Positions 11,054-23,720 are shown, counted from the stretch's first letter. The stretch: DNA of 64,000 nucleotides from Balanoglossus misakiensis (GCA_040954595.2 CM082592.2:372001-436000), one strand, 5' to 3'. Program-made: numbers and translations. Notes: generated by a model from the sequence alone, not told the origin.

Positions 11054-14000
11054 ATAATAATATAATAATAATATAATTTATTGCCATATGCATATAGAGC
11101 ATTGGAAATTGCCTTTCCACATGCGCTCATAAAAGACAAGAGGAACAGGACACACACGTTAAATTTACACATACTAAAATGTTAAAAAAATAGAATAAAA
11201 GGAAAACTTGAAACAATGTCACTCAAAATTAAGATTGGTTTAAAATACGTACTGCCGATGGATAAAAACTATTGTTAAAACGAGCTGTTCTCGTTTTCAT
11301 ACTGCGATCACGCCTTCCAGAGGGTAGCAGCGTAAAAAGATTGTAAGCAGGATGGCTCGAGTCATTAATTATAGCCTTAGCTTTGCGAATAGATCTTGAA
11401 TAATAGATTGATTGTAGAGATGGCAATTTTACCCCAATGATTGTTTGTGCTACCCGTATAACCCGTTCAAGAGCATTCAATTCGTCCTTAGTGATGTTAT
11501 TAAACCAGATAAGGATGCCATATGTTAAAATACTTTCTATTAAAGTACGATAGAAATTTACCAGAATAGAACTATTCATACCAAATTTCTTTAAGCGTCT
11601 GAGAAAGTAGAGACGCTGCTGTGCTTTCTTTACCAGATGATCTATATTTTCCTCCCATGACAAGTGATTTGAAAGGTAAACACCAAGAAACTTAAAAACA
11701 GTGACGATTTCAACTGCACTCCCATTTATGGTAATCGGCGTATGGGTAAAGTGTACTCTTCTAAAATCTATAATGATTTCCTTGGTTTTGTTTACATTGA
11801 GTTCAATATTATTTGCATTGCACCAATTGATTAAATTTACAGTTTCACTTCTATATGCAGACTCATCATTATCAGTAATTAAGCGTATGACAGTTGTGTC
11901 ATCAGCAAATTTAATAATAAAATTATTGGCATACAAAGGAGTGCAATCATATGTAAAAAGAGAGTATAACAAAGGGCTTAAAACACATCCCTGAGGAGCT
12001 CCTGTATTGAGGACTATTGACGAAGAAAGGTGGTTATTAATTTTAACAATCTGTGGCCTATTACTAAGAAAATTTAAAATCCACTTGCACATGGAAGTAC
12101 TAATACTGAGGTCAGCTAACTTTATGACAAGCTTGGAAGGAATAATTGTATTAAATGCAGAGCTGAAATCGACAAAGAGCATACGAGCATAACAATTGCG
12201 ATTATCCAGATGAGATAATACTGCATGGAGTGCAGAAGCTACGGCATCTTCGACAGATCGATTAGAACGATATGCAAACTGATATGGATCGAGAGTTTTT
12301 GGAACTATAGACTTGATATGGTGAAGGATTAGTCGTTCGAAGCATTTCATGATGACAGACGTAAGCGCAACTGGTCTATAATCATTCAGGCACTTGACTG
12401 AAGATTTCTTCGGTACGGGAATTATTGTAGATTTCTTGAAGCAAGTTGGCACCACACACTGAGAGAGTGATGTATTAAATATGTCCGTAAATACACCCGA
12501 CAACTGCTCAGCGCATAGGCGAAGGGCACGAGACGGGATACTGTCCGGACCTGCAGCTTTGTGTACATTTACACGAGAGAAACATTTCTGTACATCAGAT
12601 TCGATGATCGTAAAGGGCGCGTCGTCATTGCCTGTATCAATGCGTAACGGGTTTTTGTCAAAGCGAGCGTAGAAATCGTTTAAGCGGTCAGGGAGATCAC
12701 CATCGCTGTCGACGATCGTATTGTTTTTAACTTTGTATGATGTAACTGCTTCTAGTCCTTTCCATAAGCGCCGCGAGTCATTTTCTTCGAACTGGTTTTC
12801 AAGTTTTTCGCGGTAACGTCGTTTCGATGATTGGATTGCTTTATTTAGTTCATAGCGTGACTGTTTATATCTATCAGCATCATTCGCCTTGAAGGCATCG
12901 GATTTTGCTTTAAGTTTTGTGCGAACATAGCCGTTAAACCATGGCTTCTGATTGGGATAACTACGAACTAACTTGGTCGGAATGCACGAATCGATACAGA
13001 ACTTTACATAATCTGTTACCACATCGGTGTATTCATTGAGATCCGAAGACGAATCTTTAAAAACTGACCAGTCAGTAGATTCCAGGCAGCCTTGTAGACA
13101 CATAACTGAGTTGTCGGACCAGCACTTGACAGATCTAGTTATTGGTTTTGCAGTCTTCAGTTTTTGTCTATATGCCGGTATCAGAAATACCGAAGAATGA
13201 TCTGATTTACCATAGTGAGGACGAGGCAGAGAGCGGTATGCACCTTCTATTGTAGAGTAACAATGATCAAGAATCTTCTGACCCCGAGTTGGACAGGTGA
13301 CGTGTTGGAAAAACTTCGGTAACACCTTCTTTAGATTTGTATGGTTAAAATCACCTGTGACTATTGGTACTGCGTCCGGGTAGGTATTTTCACATCTGGT
13401 GATTATGCTTGCCAGTTCGCTGATGGCAGCTGAAGCATTTGCATTCGGATGTATGTAGACTGATGACAAGATAACACCTGTGAATTCGCGTGGTGAATAG
13501 AAGGGTCTGCACAGAATTGTCAAGCACTCTAAATCCGGAGAACAAAATTGCGAAATAATCTTTACATCAGAACACCAGTACTTGTTGATTAAAAAGCAAA
13601 CACCACCTCCCTTTGCTTTACCAGTAATGTCCTTAGATCGATCCATTCTATAAATTGAAAAACCTTCCGGTTTGAGAGCACTGTCCGTAGTGTCAGCATC
13701 CAACCATGTTTCTGTGAAACATAACACGCAACAATCTCTCATATCGCGTTGATTTTTGATGCGGCAGAAAATTTCGTCCAATTTGTTGTCGATTGATTGA
13801 ACGATTGCTAGGTGAATGCTTGGAAGAGGGGGTCTCGAAGAACGTCGCCGAAGTTTCGCCAGGGCACCACCCCTTCTTCCCCGTTTACGTTTGCGACGAC
13901 CCGTGGGCTCATCTTCTACATGTTTGCTTTGGTGGCCATTATCCGTAGTTGAGGTACAAAATAGAAAGTCGCAAAAATGACAGTTCAGTTTAAGTTTGAG

Positions 14001-14151
14001 CTCACCCACTGTAGTCTTGATATCCAGAAGTTGTTCACGATCATACACAAGGAGAGTTGAGACATCAGACATGAGTACAAAGAAGATAACGGCAAAAAAC
14101 ACAAGAGCGCGACGTGAAGTGTCGCCATAGAACGGCGCCATCTTAATACTA
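11054..14151 (-). mobile_element. Rex1-like LINE nested in BEL copy 2
   Basis: It has the same boundaries relative to gag, the same ATT-rich 3' tail and the same 5' end as the LINE at 1590-4700, so it descends from one insertion duplicated with its host element. It is 3098 bp against 3111 bp. Most of the difference is a 12-bp in-frame deletion in the ORF. Confidence 0.9.
11229..14141 (-). CDS. Rex1-like LINE endonuclease-reverse transcriptase (second copy)
   Basis: This is an intact 970-aa frame with the endonuclease and RT motifs described for 1599-4523, including FADD. I count ten amino-acid substitutions and one 4-residue deletion (KNLAPPL versus NPL) between the two. The family-typical PSGRRYRS has become PSGRRDRS here, and IGLI has become IRLI, so this copy may be less functional. 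Open frames in both copies suggest the LINE inserted recently. The start was chosen as for the first copy. Confidence 0.88.
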   Translation of the reverse strand: MAPFYGDTSRRALVFFAVIFFVLMSDVSTLLVYDREQLLDIKTTVGELKLKLNCHFCDFLFCTSTTDNGHQSKHVEDEPTGRRKRKRGRRGGALAKLRRRSSRPPLPSIHLAIVQSIDNKLDEIFCRIKNQRDMRDCCVLCFTETWLDADTTDSALKPEGFSIYRMDRSKDITGKAKGGGVCFLINKYWCSDVKIISQFCSPDLECLTILCRPFYSPREFTGVILSSVYIHPNANASAAISELASIITRCENTYPDAVPIVTGDFNHTNLKKVLPKFFQHVTCPTRGQKILDHCYSTIEGAYRSLPRPHYGKSDHSSVFLIPAYRQKLKTAKPITRSVKCWSDNSVMCLQGCLESTDWSVFKDSSSDLNEYTDVVTDYVKFCIDSCIPTKLVRSYPNQKPWFNGYVRTKLKAKSDAFKANDADRYKQSRYELNKAIQSSKRRYREKLENQFEENDSRRLWKGLEAVTSYKVKNNTIVDSDGDLPDRLNDFYARFDKNPLRIDTGNDDAPFTIIESDVQKCFSRVNVHKAAGPDSIPSRALRLCAEQLSGVFTDIFNTSLSQCVVPTCFKKSTIIPVPKKSSVKCLNDYRPVALTSVIMKCFERLILHHIKSIVPKTLDPYQFAYRSNRSVEDAVASALHAVLSHLDNRNCYARMLFVDFSSAFNTIIPSKLVIKLADLSISTSMCKWILNFLSNRPQIVKINNHLSSSIVLNTGAPQGCVLSPLLYSLFTYDCTPLYANNFIIKFADDTTVIRLITDNDESAYRSETVNLINWCNANNIELNVNKTKEIIIDFRRVHFTHTPITINGSAVEIVTVFKFLGVYLSNHLSWEENIDHLVKKAQQRLYFLRRLKKFGMNSSILVNFYRTLIESILTYGILIWFNNITKDELNALERVIRVAQTIIGVKLPSLQSIYYSRSIRKAKAIINDSSHPAYNLFTLLPSGRRDRSMKTRTARFNNSFYPSAVRILNQS

Positions 14152-14715
14152 CTTCTGAATGTTGTCCAAATTAGTGTCCGAAGGTATCGGAGACTTGAAT
14201 ACATCGAAGAAACTCGACCATTCTATTACATTGCCTGAGAAAGTTTGCAGCTGGAGTTTCGGTAGAGTTACTGTTTTACGAGGCGTCGCGTTGCCGAGGC
14301 TGCTTCCCGTTACATTACCAGTACTAGTAGTAGTTGTCCGCATCTCCGATTTGTTTTTCTTGATGAAAGATGCGATGCGATGATTGTGTTCGAAGATTTC
14401 GGCCTGGTAGTCGCCTGAAGTTTCATTTTCTTCGTCAAAGTGTTCATCGTCAATCAGATCGAGGATTCTCACCTCGAGGTCGGCGAGTAGACGGATCTTG
14501 TTCGAAAGTTGTTCGTTCAGCCCTTCCAGCGTGTCGAGTGTAGTCGGCTTGTCTGTACCGACGTCTACGAAATTGTTCATGAGGGTGTCGGCCCGGTTGA
14601 ACAGTCGGGTCACTTGTGCGCGTTGACCACGACGCGATCTCTTCAGTTTTGTCAACGCTGTTGGCTGATCCTCTTGTTGTCCATCTTGTGGCGCGATGTG
14701 TTCTTGTTCCGACAT
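14152..14715 (-). pseudogene. BEL gag N-terminal fragment, cut by LINE insertion
   Basis: This is the counterpart of 1025-1589, about 188 codons from the gag ATG at 14715. It ends where the LINE begins. KSPIPSD here versus KSSIPSD in copy 1 is a private substitution. Confidence 0.86.
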
Positions 14716-14726
14716 CTTGCTCGGTT

Positions 14727-14744
14727 ATCCTGGTCTCGGCACCA
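14727..14744 (-). other. Primer binding site of BEL copy 2
   Basis: Identical to the site in the other copies (TGGTGCCGAGACC...), separated from the LTR by four bases. Confidence 0.6.
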
Positions 14745-14748
14745 AAAA

Positions 14749-15084
14749 TGTGGGGAAGTATCGTGGCAGTGATCAATACTCCCGGGAGGGGGTTCGAGTA
14801 TACTGACGTCGGAAAAGAAGCGAACGATTCAGTGCTAGGTAAAACACTGGTTTATTACCATCTGAATCCAACAACAAAGTAACACCACAGAGCTCCTTAC
14901 AAAAAGCTGCCCGAAAGCGCCAAAACTGGGTTATATATAAGTCCCACGAACGCCGGAGCAAACACTCAAAAATTACAATAAATCTGCTACAAGTATAAAG
15001 TTTGGCGGGAAACAAAGTCAACTCTGATAGGGTAAGAGTTTCCGTCACGTGATCCTTCTGGAGTAAATCTCTCACTTCTCCATA
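14749..15084 (-). repeat. BEL/Pao 5' LTR, complete (336 bp)
   Basis: In sense it runs TATGGAGAAG...CTTCCCCACA, the same termini and length as both LTRs of the intact element. It retains CACGTG, a TATA run and AATAAA. It carries the 5'-type AAAAAG variant. It is followed at 15085 by CAAAT, the target-site repeat. Confidence 0.92.
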
Positions 15085-18000
15085 CAAATTGTGGCTAAAA
15101 TTGTTATTTTCGTGTTGAATGCCGCCAGTGTCACAGCTTATAAAAGTCATAAAAACTTTTAACATACAAGCAATTGTTTATATATGATCAGGTCACCGAA
15201 TTAAAAAAATAAAGAAGGTTTTGCCTAAAAATGACCTTTTTGGTGCAAAAACGAATAAAACGCAATTTTGTATTAAATCAGCTCATTCAGAGTGCATTTT
15301 TTATAATCAGCACCATTTTTACATATGATGGATATTTCATACATCATCAGATATCCAAATATGAAAAAATGATTTAGATTTTAGATGATTGTCCAAAATT
15401 AGCTGAGATCTAATAAATGTAGTATTGAACCGTTCTGACCCCCCCCCCCCTACATTATATGCGGTACGCCGATGTCAGCTTACCCGGCAGTTTTGCAGGC
15501 CGTGCCCCCAACTAACGTCGGTGTTTGAAACGCCCTGGTTAAATTCGGGCTTTCTCTATAAATTGACAGGCAATAATGCAGTCCTACCCGAACAAATGTC
15601 GAGTGTTGACCCGCTGTGACTTTCCCTCTTCGGTTTGCCCGATTAGCCAACGTCTATGTACTAGAGTGTCGGGTCTTTTGCAGAGCCAGGCCGAAGGAAA
15701 TCCGACTTGATCACCGTTGCTAACGAACGCTAGTGTCTGTCATGGTGTGCCGGGGTTTTAGTCGAGCCAGGCCGTAGGAGATCTGACTTGATCATCGTGG
15801 TCAATGTACGCGAGTTTCCGCTCTAAAGTGCAGGGGCTTCAGCTAAACCAGGCCGTAGGAAATCCGACGTAATCACCGTTGATAACTTACGCCAGTCTGT
15901 GTCATATAGAGCGGTGCACCAGCGGAGTCACGCCGTAGGAAATCTGACTTGATCAACGTGGTCAATGTACGCATGTTTTTGCTCTAGAGTGCCGGGGCTT
16001 CAGCTGAGCCAGGCCGTAGGAAACCTGACGTGATTACCGTTGTTAACTTACGCCAGTCTGTGTCCTATACATAGTGCCGGGGCATCAGCCGTGCCAGGCC
16101 GAAGGAAATGTGAGTAGATCAACGTGGTCTCTGTACGCGTGTTTCTGCTCTAGAGTGCCAGGGCTTTAGCCAAGCCATGCCGTTGGAAATCTGACTTGAT
16201 CAACGTTGCTAACGAACGCTAGTGTCTGCCATAGTGTGCCTCGGTTTTAGTCGAGCCAAGCCGTAGGAGATCAGACTTGATCAACGTGGTCTCTGTACGC
16301 GTGTTTCTGCTCTAGAGTGCCGGGGCTTTATCCAAGCCATGCCGTAGAAAATCTGACTTGATCACCATTGCTAACGTACGCTAGTGTCTGTCATATTGTG
16401 ACGGAGATTTAGCCGAGCCAGGCCGTAAAAAAATGACTTGTTCAACATTACCAGTGTGCAACTGTTTCTGCTCTAGAGTGTCAGGGTTTTAGCCGACTTA
16501 TGCTGTAGGAAATCTGAGTTGATGAACGGGAATTCAATGTTAGAAAACTCGTATCTGTACCTGTTTGAAACTAAGAAAAGAATTTATTCTTATTTATTTT
16601 GTAAAAAAGACAATTGTTCGAAAAAAAGTCGAAAAGGGTAATTTTGTCTTGGGTGATTCAAATTATACCGCCTTTTCTGGAATTTGCAGCACTTTTTACA
16701 AGAGAACGACACTTCATGCTCCATAATATTTCCGAAAATGAAGAAAAGAGTTTATTTTTTGATGATTTTTTAAAAATTTACCATTTTTGTCAAAATATGG
16801 CCAAAATGGCTATTTTTTCTTGAATTCCGTCAATATCTCTGCATTTTTGGAGTGGTCGAAAGTTTTAACATACAATCAACATGTCATATATAATCAGGGC
16901 AGCAAATTCGAAGAACAAAGGTTTTTTTTTTTTTTTTTTTTTCTAAAAATGACATTTTCAAGGTAAATTTGGTAAAACGCAATTTTGTCTGCAGTGAGCC
17001 ATATTAGACTGTCTTTTGTGGAATTTGTATCGATATATACATACGAAGAGCATTCAATACTCCATCAGATTTCCGAAAATGTAGAAAACAGGTATTTTTT
17101 GTAATTTTCAAAAAATTACCATTTTGACCAAATTGTGGCTAAAATTGTTATTTTCGTGTTGAATGCCGCCAGTGTCACTGCTTTTAAAAGTCATAAAAAC
17201 TTTTAACATACAAGCAATTGTTTATATATGATCAGGTCACCGAATTAAAAAAAATAAAGAATGTTTTGCCTAAAAATGACCTTTTTGGTGCAAAAACGAA
17301 TAAAACGCAATTTTGTATTAAATCAGCTCATTCAGAGTGCATTTTTTATAATCAGCACCATTTTTACATATGATGGAAATTTCATACATCATCAGATATC
17401 CAAATATGAAAAAATGATTTAGATTTTAGATGATTGTCCAAAATTAGCTGATATCTAATAAATGTAGTATTGAACCGTTCTGTTCCCCCCCCCCCCCTAC
17501 ATTATATGCGGTACGCCGATGTCAGCTTACCCGGCAGTACTGCAGGCCGTGCCCCCAACTAACGTCGGTGTTTGAAACGCCCTGGTTAAATTCGGGCTTT
17601 CTCTATAAATTGACAGGCAATAATGCAGTCCTACGCGAACAAATGTCGAGTGTTGACCCGCTGTGACTTTCCCTCTTCGGTTTGCCCGATTAGCCAACGT
17701 CTATGTACTAGAGTGTCGGGTCTTTTGCAGAGCCAGGGCGAAGGAAATCCGACTTGATCACCGTTGCTAACGAACGCTAGTGTCTGTCATGGTGTGCCGG
17801 GGTTTTAGTCGAGCCAGGCCGTAGGAGATCTGACTTGATCATCGTGGTCAATGTACGCGAGTTTCCGCTCTAAAGTGCCGGTGCTTCAGCTAAACCAGGC
17901 CGTAGGAAATCCGACGTAATCACCTTTGATAACTTACGCCAGTCTGTGTCATATAGAGCCGGTGCACCAGCGGAATCACGCCGTAGGAAATCTGACTTGA

Positions 18001-21000
18001 TCAACATGGTCAATGTACGCCTGTTTCTGCTCTAGAGTGCCGGGGCTTCAGCTGAGCCAGGCCGTAGGAAACCCGACGTGATTACCGTTGTTAACTTACG
18101 CCAGTCTGTGTCCTATACATAGTGCCGGGGCATCAGCCGTGCCAGGCCGAAGGAAATGTGAGTAGATCAACGTGGTCTCTGTACGCCTGTTTCTGCTCTA
18201 GAGTGCCAGGGCTTTAGCCAAGCCATGCCGTTGGAAATCTGACTTGATCAACGTTGCTAACGAACGCTAGTGTCTGCCATAGTGTGCCTGGGTTTTAGTC
18301 GAGCCAAGCCGTAGGAGATCAGACTTGATCAACGTGGTCTCTGTACGCGTGTTTCTGCTCTAGAGTGCCGGGGCTTTATCCAAGCCATGCCGTAGAAAAT
18401 CTGACTTGATCACCATTGCTAACGTACGTTAGTGTCTGTCATATTGTGACGGAGATTTAGCCGAGCCAGGCCGTAGAAAAATCGACTTGTTCAACGTTAC
18501 CAGTGTGCAACTGTTTCTGCTCTAGAGTGTCAGGGTTTTAGCCGACTTATGCTGTAGGAAATCTGAGTTGATGAACGGGAATTCAATGTTAGAAAACCCG
18601 TGTGGAAAGGATCTCTACCCGTTTGAAACTAAGAAAAGAATTTATTCTTATTTATTTTGTAAAAAAGACAATATTTCGAAAAAAAGTCGAAAATGGTAAT
18701 TTTGTCTTGGGTGATTCAAATTATACCGCCTTTTCTGGAATTTGCAGCACTTTTTACAAGGGAACGACACTTCATGCTCCATAATATTTCCGAAAATGAA
18801 GAAAAGAGTTAATTTTTTATGATTTTTTAAAAATTTACCATTTTTGTCAAAATATGGCCAAAATGGCTATTTTTCTTTAATTCCGTCAATATCTCTGCAT
18901 TTTTGGAGTGGTCGAGAGTTTTAACATACAATCCCCATGTCATATAAGATCAGGGCACCAAATTCGAAGAACAAAGGTTTTTTTATTTTTTTTTCTAAAA
19001 ATGACATTTTCCATGAAAATTTGGTAAAACGCAATTTTGTCTGCAGTGAGCCAAATTGGCCGTTTTTTTGTGGAATTTGTATCGATATATATATACGAAG
19101 AGCATTCTATACTCCATCAGATTTCCGAAAATGTAGAAAACAGGTATTTTTTGTAATTTTCAAAAATTTACCATTTTGACCAAATTGTGGCTAAAATTGT
19201 TATTTTCGTGTTGAATGCCGCCAGTGTCACTGCTTTTAAAAGTCATAAAAACTGTTAACATACAAGCAATTTTTTATATATAATCAGGTCACCGAATTAA
19301 TAAAATAAAGAATGTTTTCCCTAAAAATGACCTTTTTGGTGCAAAAACGAATAAAACGCAATTTTGTATTAAATCAGCTCATTCAGAGTGCATTTTTTAT
19401 AATCAGCACCATTTTTACATATAATGGAAATTTCATACATCATCAGATATCCAAATATGAAAAAATGATTTAGATTTTAGATGATTGTCCAAAATTAGCT
19501 GATATCTAAGAAATGTAGTATTGAACCGTTCTGTCCCCCCCCCCCCCTACATTATATGCGGTACGCCGATGTCAGCTTACCCGGCAGTACTGCAGGCCGT
19601 GCCCCCAACTAACGTCGGTGTTTGAAACGCCCTGGTTAAATTCGGGCTCTCTCTATAAATTGACAGGCAATAATGCAGTCCTACCCGAACAAATGTCGAG
19701 TGTTGACCCGCTGTGACTTTCCCTCTTCGGTTTGCCCGACTTAGCCAACGTCTTTGTACTAGAGTGTCGGGTCTTTTGCAGAGCCAGGCCGAAGGAATAC
19801 CGACTTGATCACCGTTGCTAACGAACGCTAGTGTCTGTCATGGTGTGCCGGGGTTTTAGTCGAGCCAGGCCGTAGGAGATCTGACTTGATCATCGTGGTC
19901 AATGTACGCGTGTTTCCGCTCTAAAGTGCCGGGGCTTCAGCTAAACCAGGCCGTAGGAAATCCGACGTAATCACCGTTGATAACTTACGCCAGTCTGTGT
20001 CATATAGAGCCGGTGCACCAGCCGAGTCACGCCGTAGGAAATCTGACTTGATCAACGTGGTCAATGTACGCATGTTTCTGCTCTAGAGTGCCGGGGCTTC
20101 AGCTGAGCCAGGCCGTAGGAAACCCGACGTGATTACCGTTGTTAACTTACGCCAGTCTGTGTCCTATATATAGTGCCGGGGCATCAGCCGTGCCAGGCCG
20201 AAGGGAATGTGAGTAGATCAACGTGGTCTCTGTACGCGTGTTTCTGCTCTAGAGTGCCAGGTCTTTAGCCAAGCCATGCCGTAGGAAATCTGACTTGATC
20301 AACGTTGCTAACGAACGCTAGTGTCTGTCATAGTGTGCCGGGGTTTTAGTCGAGCCAAGCCGTAGGAGATCAGACTTGATCAACGTGGTCTCTGTACGCG
20401 TGTTTCTGCTCTAGAGTGCCGGGGCTTTATCCAAGCCATGCCGTAGAAAATCTGACTTGATCACCGTTGCTAACGTACGCTAGTGTCTGTCATATTGTGA
20501 CGGAGATTTAGCCGAGCCAGGCCGTAGAAAAATCGACTTGTTCAACGTTACCAGTGTGCAACTGTTTCTGCTCTAGAGTGTCAGGGTTTTAGCCGACTTA
20601 TGCTGTAGGAAATCTGAGTTGATGAACGGGAATTCAATGTTAGAAAACCCGTGTGGAAAGTATCTCTACCCGTTTGAAACTAAGAAAAGAATTTATTCTT
20701 ATTTATTTTGTAAAAAAGACAATTTTTCGAAAAATGTCGAAAATGGTAATTTTGTCTTGGGTGATTTAAATTATACCGCCTTTTCTGGAATTTGCAGCAC
20801 TTTTTACAAGAGAACGACACTTCATGCTCCATAATATTTCCGAAAATGAAGAAAAGAGTTAATTTTTTAAGATTTTTTTTAAAATTTACCATTTTTGTCA
20901 AAATATGGCAAAAATGGCTATTTTTTCTTGAATTCCGTCAATATCTCTGCATTTTTGGAGTGGTCGAAAGTTTTAACATACAATCAACATGTCATATATG

Positions 21001-21238
21001 ATCAGGGCACCAAATTCGAAGAACAAAGGTTTTTTTTATTTTTTTTTCTAAAAATGAAATTTTCAAGGAAAATTTGGTAAAACGCAATTTTGTCTGCAGT
21101 GAGCCATATTAGACTGTCTTTTGTGGAAATTGTATCGATATTTACATACGAAGAGCATTTTATACTCCATCAGATTTTCGAAAATGTAGAAAACGGGTAT
21201 TTTTTGTAATTTTCAAAAATTTACCATTTTGACCAAAT
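15085..21238 (+). repeat. Satellite array, forward, first block
   Basis: Units counted from the TACATTATATGCGG landmark start at 15451, 17498 and 19548 (spacing 2047 and 2050). Each unit has a ~200-bp single-copy stretch, about ten ~81.4-bp modules (17713 to 18527 holds ten), a short non-modular stretch, AT-rich ~330-bp monomers and a C-tract (12, 13 and 13 C here). Modules alternate between a type ending near CTAGTGTCTGTCAT and a type ending near TGTTTCTGCTCTAGA. The block stops at the CAAAT where a BEL LTR begins. Small open frames in it are not conserved from unit to unit. Confidence 0.95.
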
Positions 21239-21418
21239 TGTGGGGAAGTATCGTGGCAGTGATCAATACTCCCGGGAGGGGGTTCGAGTATACTGACGTC
21301 GGAAAATAAGTGAACGATTCAGTGCTAGGTAAAACACTGGTTTATTACCATCTGAATCCAACAACAAAGTAACACCACAGAGCTCCTTACAAAATGCTGC
21401 CCGAAAGCGCCAAAACTG
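21239..21418 (-). repeat. BEL/Pao 3' LTR fragment (180 bp)
   Basis: It starts TGTGGGGAAG immediately after satellite CAAAT, exactly as the intact element does at 28188, and has the 3'-LTR-type AAAATG variant. It breaks off after CAAAACTG, where LINE sequence begins. The satellite just before it shares three or more variants with the satellite left of 28188, so it is a remnant of a duplicated copy of the same insertion. Confidence 0.9.
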
Positions 21419-22594
21419 TGCATGCTTCGTGGATTAACAGATTAATGTCCAATCAATATTCTCAGTGGATAGAAATGTTTAAACTGTGGGTATATCCCCT
21501 GCTATCTTACCCACTTCACCCCCGCTCAGGTCGTGGAGTTTGCCAGAAACAGATTTTCACGTCATAGCTTCTGGTACTCAGTACTACTATGTTGGTCAAA
21601 AACTCCCCCCCCCCCCCGACCCTATTAATAACATAAAAAAGTGTATATGGTTCAACCAGAGCTGAAAGTTAACAACGCTACCATATTTTATAAAAACTGG
21701 TATGATAATGTTGTAATGTATATTTCGGATTTATTAGATTTTTCCGGTTCCATTTTATCTTTCCAAGATTTTAGTAACAGACATAATGTTTCACCAAACT
21801 TCATATGGGTTTAATCAACGCTATTCCAAGATCACGGTTCAGAAAGATTCAGCAACAAGGCTCTGTAAATAATGACCACCCAAACATGTATTACACAAAT
21901 AGATCCTGAAAAAAACCTACTCTATTTTACTTATAATAAGTTATTTTTGAAGAATAATCTTAAACCGATGAGATGTACGCAAAAATGGAAAGACCTCTTC
22001 GGGAATTTTGATTCGCAATTACACTATGCTTTACCATTTATTGTAACAAAGGATTCTACTTTGCGTAATTTTCAATTCAGAATTGCTAGTAGAATCTGTA
22101 CTACAAATACATTTTTAAAGATAAGGGGGAAAATGCGATTCTGTGAAATGCACCTTCTGTGAAAATTATGAGGAAATCCTTATACATTTATTTTTCGAAT
22201 GCGACTGTATTTTGTCTTTTTGGAAGGATGTAGAGTTGCAATTACAGACAAAGTGTAATATTGCCATTGAGCTGTCCCCTTTTGATGTTTTGGTGGGTAT
22301 AAAATAGAATTTTCAAAGTAACCACACAAACGATGAGTGGTTAGCCCTGAATTACTTTATATTACTTTCAAAGAATTTTATCTTTAAATATAAATTTAAG
22401 CCAGTATTGCCAAACCTTCGCACATTTTTATCTTACCTCAATAATATACAAAAAATTGATACTTACCAAGCAAAGGCAATGGAGAATCACACACACTACA
22501 GGTACTGGAATATTTTCAACAAATTCTGTACTTGAACATTTTGTTTTCTTTTGAGATGTAGAGATGTTTTGTCTAGTTTATGACAATAAAACAA
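21419..22594 (+). pseudogene. L1/Tx1-type LINE ORF2 C-terminal fragment
   Basis: Discontinuous frames encode the C-terminal part of an L1/Tx1-like ORF2: an ASWINRL segment at 21420 onwards, a DLLD...SILSFQDF segment near 21740, the longest open piece at 21872-22162, then after a frameshift near 22140 a zinc-finger-like CTFC...HLFFEC (from 22149) with FW after it. An EWLALNY stretch follows, ending in TGA at 22533. EN and RT are absent, so the copy is 5'-truncated and it carries stops and at least one frameshift. Recognition is by motif order from memory of the family. Confidence 0.68.
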
Positions 22595-23720
22595 ATAATC
22601 CAAACCTAAAAAGTTGTCAAAAATTTGCTTCACAAAAAGAAAAATCACAATGGTTGCTTTGTCTTTGGGGTGAATATTTTCAAAATTGCCGAAGAAAATA
22701 ATTTAAAAATCATATAATTAAATAGTCAAACATTAATTTTACTCCTATTTGCACTTCCCGTAAAGAGCAGTGTCTAAGCTTTCTAAAAATATAAGGTTTA
22801 TGTACTTTGAAGCTAGCTTTATTGTTGTAGGAGAGGATATAGTACCCCCTACCCCAAGACCATGCGTAATCCCATAGGATACATGCATTTCAAGGTTGTC
22901 TCTAAAGAAGTATTGTATTGGTATATAACTAATGTTAACATTTGTTTTCTTGTTTAATAAATAGAAGTCAATAATCCAAACCCCCGAAAGATGTCAAAAA
23001 TTTGCTTCACAAAAAGAAAATCACAATTCTTGCGTTGTCTTTGGGGTGAATATTTTCAAAATTGCCGAAAAAATTAATTTAAAAATCTTATAATTAATTA
23101 TTCATAATTATTTTATACTTAAGTTTGTGCTTCCCGTAAAGAGCAGTGTCTAAGCTTTCTAAAAATATAAGGTTTATGTAATTTTTTGCTAGTTTTATTT
23201 TTTTAGGAGAGGATATAGTACCCCCTACCCCAAGACCATGCGTAATCCAATAGGATACATGCATTTCAAAGTTGTCTCTAAAGAAGTATTGTATTGTTAA
23301 ATAACTAATGTTAACATTTGTTTTCTTGTTTAATATATAGAATTAAAAAATCCAAACCTAAAAAGTTGTCAAAAATTTGCTTCACAAAAAGAAAATCACA
23401 ATTGTAACATTGTCTTTTGAGTGAAAACTTTCAAAATTGACGAAAAAATTAATTTAAAAATCATCTAATTAAATATTCATAAATATTGTTTAATAAAGTT
23501 TGTAATTCCCGTAGAGAGCAGTATCTTAGCTTTCTAAAAATATAAGGTTTATGTAATTTCATGGTAGTTTTATTTTTTTAGGAGAGAATATAGTACCCCC
23601 TACCCCAACCCATTTTTCGCCATTTTGAGCGGCACATACCATTCAAAAACCACCCCGGAGGGGTAGTGCAACCCAAAATATTCAATGTTAACATCTTTTT
23701 TTCTTGTTCAGCACGTTCTA
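22595..23720 (+). repeat. Three tandem copies of a 376-bp repeat
   Basis: The word TCCAAACC recurs at 22599, 22975 and 23351, exactly 376 bp apart. Copies 1 and 2 are similar throughout. Copy 3 is diverged in its second half (from about 23609), although AATGTTAACATC and TTCTTGTT recur near its end. It abuts the LINE stop region and may be part of that LINE's 3' UTR or an independent minisatellite. No coding potential seen. Confidence 0.8.

Larger units (their letters stand above)
9039..15084 (-). mobile_element. BEL/Pao retrotransposon copy 2, degenerate, right arm of palindrome
   Basis: Reading leftwards from 15084: a complete 336-bp 5' LTR, primer site, gag start, nested LINE, gag/protease, an abrupt ~2.6-kb deletion at about 9250/9251 (RT palm, RNase H and integrase lost), then ~210 bp of DUF5641 coding sequence. 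The last ~120 codons of pol and the 3' LTR are absent. It shares with copy 1 the LINE insertion, the 44- and 15-bp gag gaps and two stops. Satellite at 15085 begins with CAAAT, one side of the target duplication. Confidence 0.93.

Noticed and set aside
17540-17680. GGTTAAATTCGGG in the landmark region as a possible tRNA T-arm or Pol III B box
   Set aside because: It fits the B-box consensus poorly, and I found no A box or cloverleaf around it.
17713-18590. Regular short modules reminiscent of a CRISPR array
   Set aside because: There are no unique spacers between identical repeats. Modules are contiguous, diverged and alternate between two types, and the context is eukaryotic satellite.
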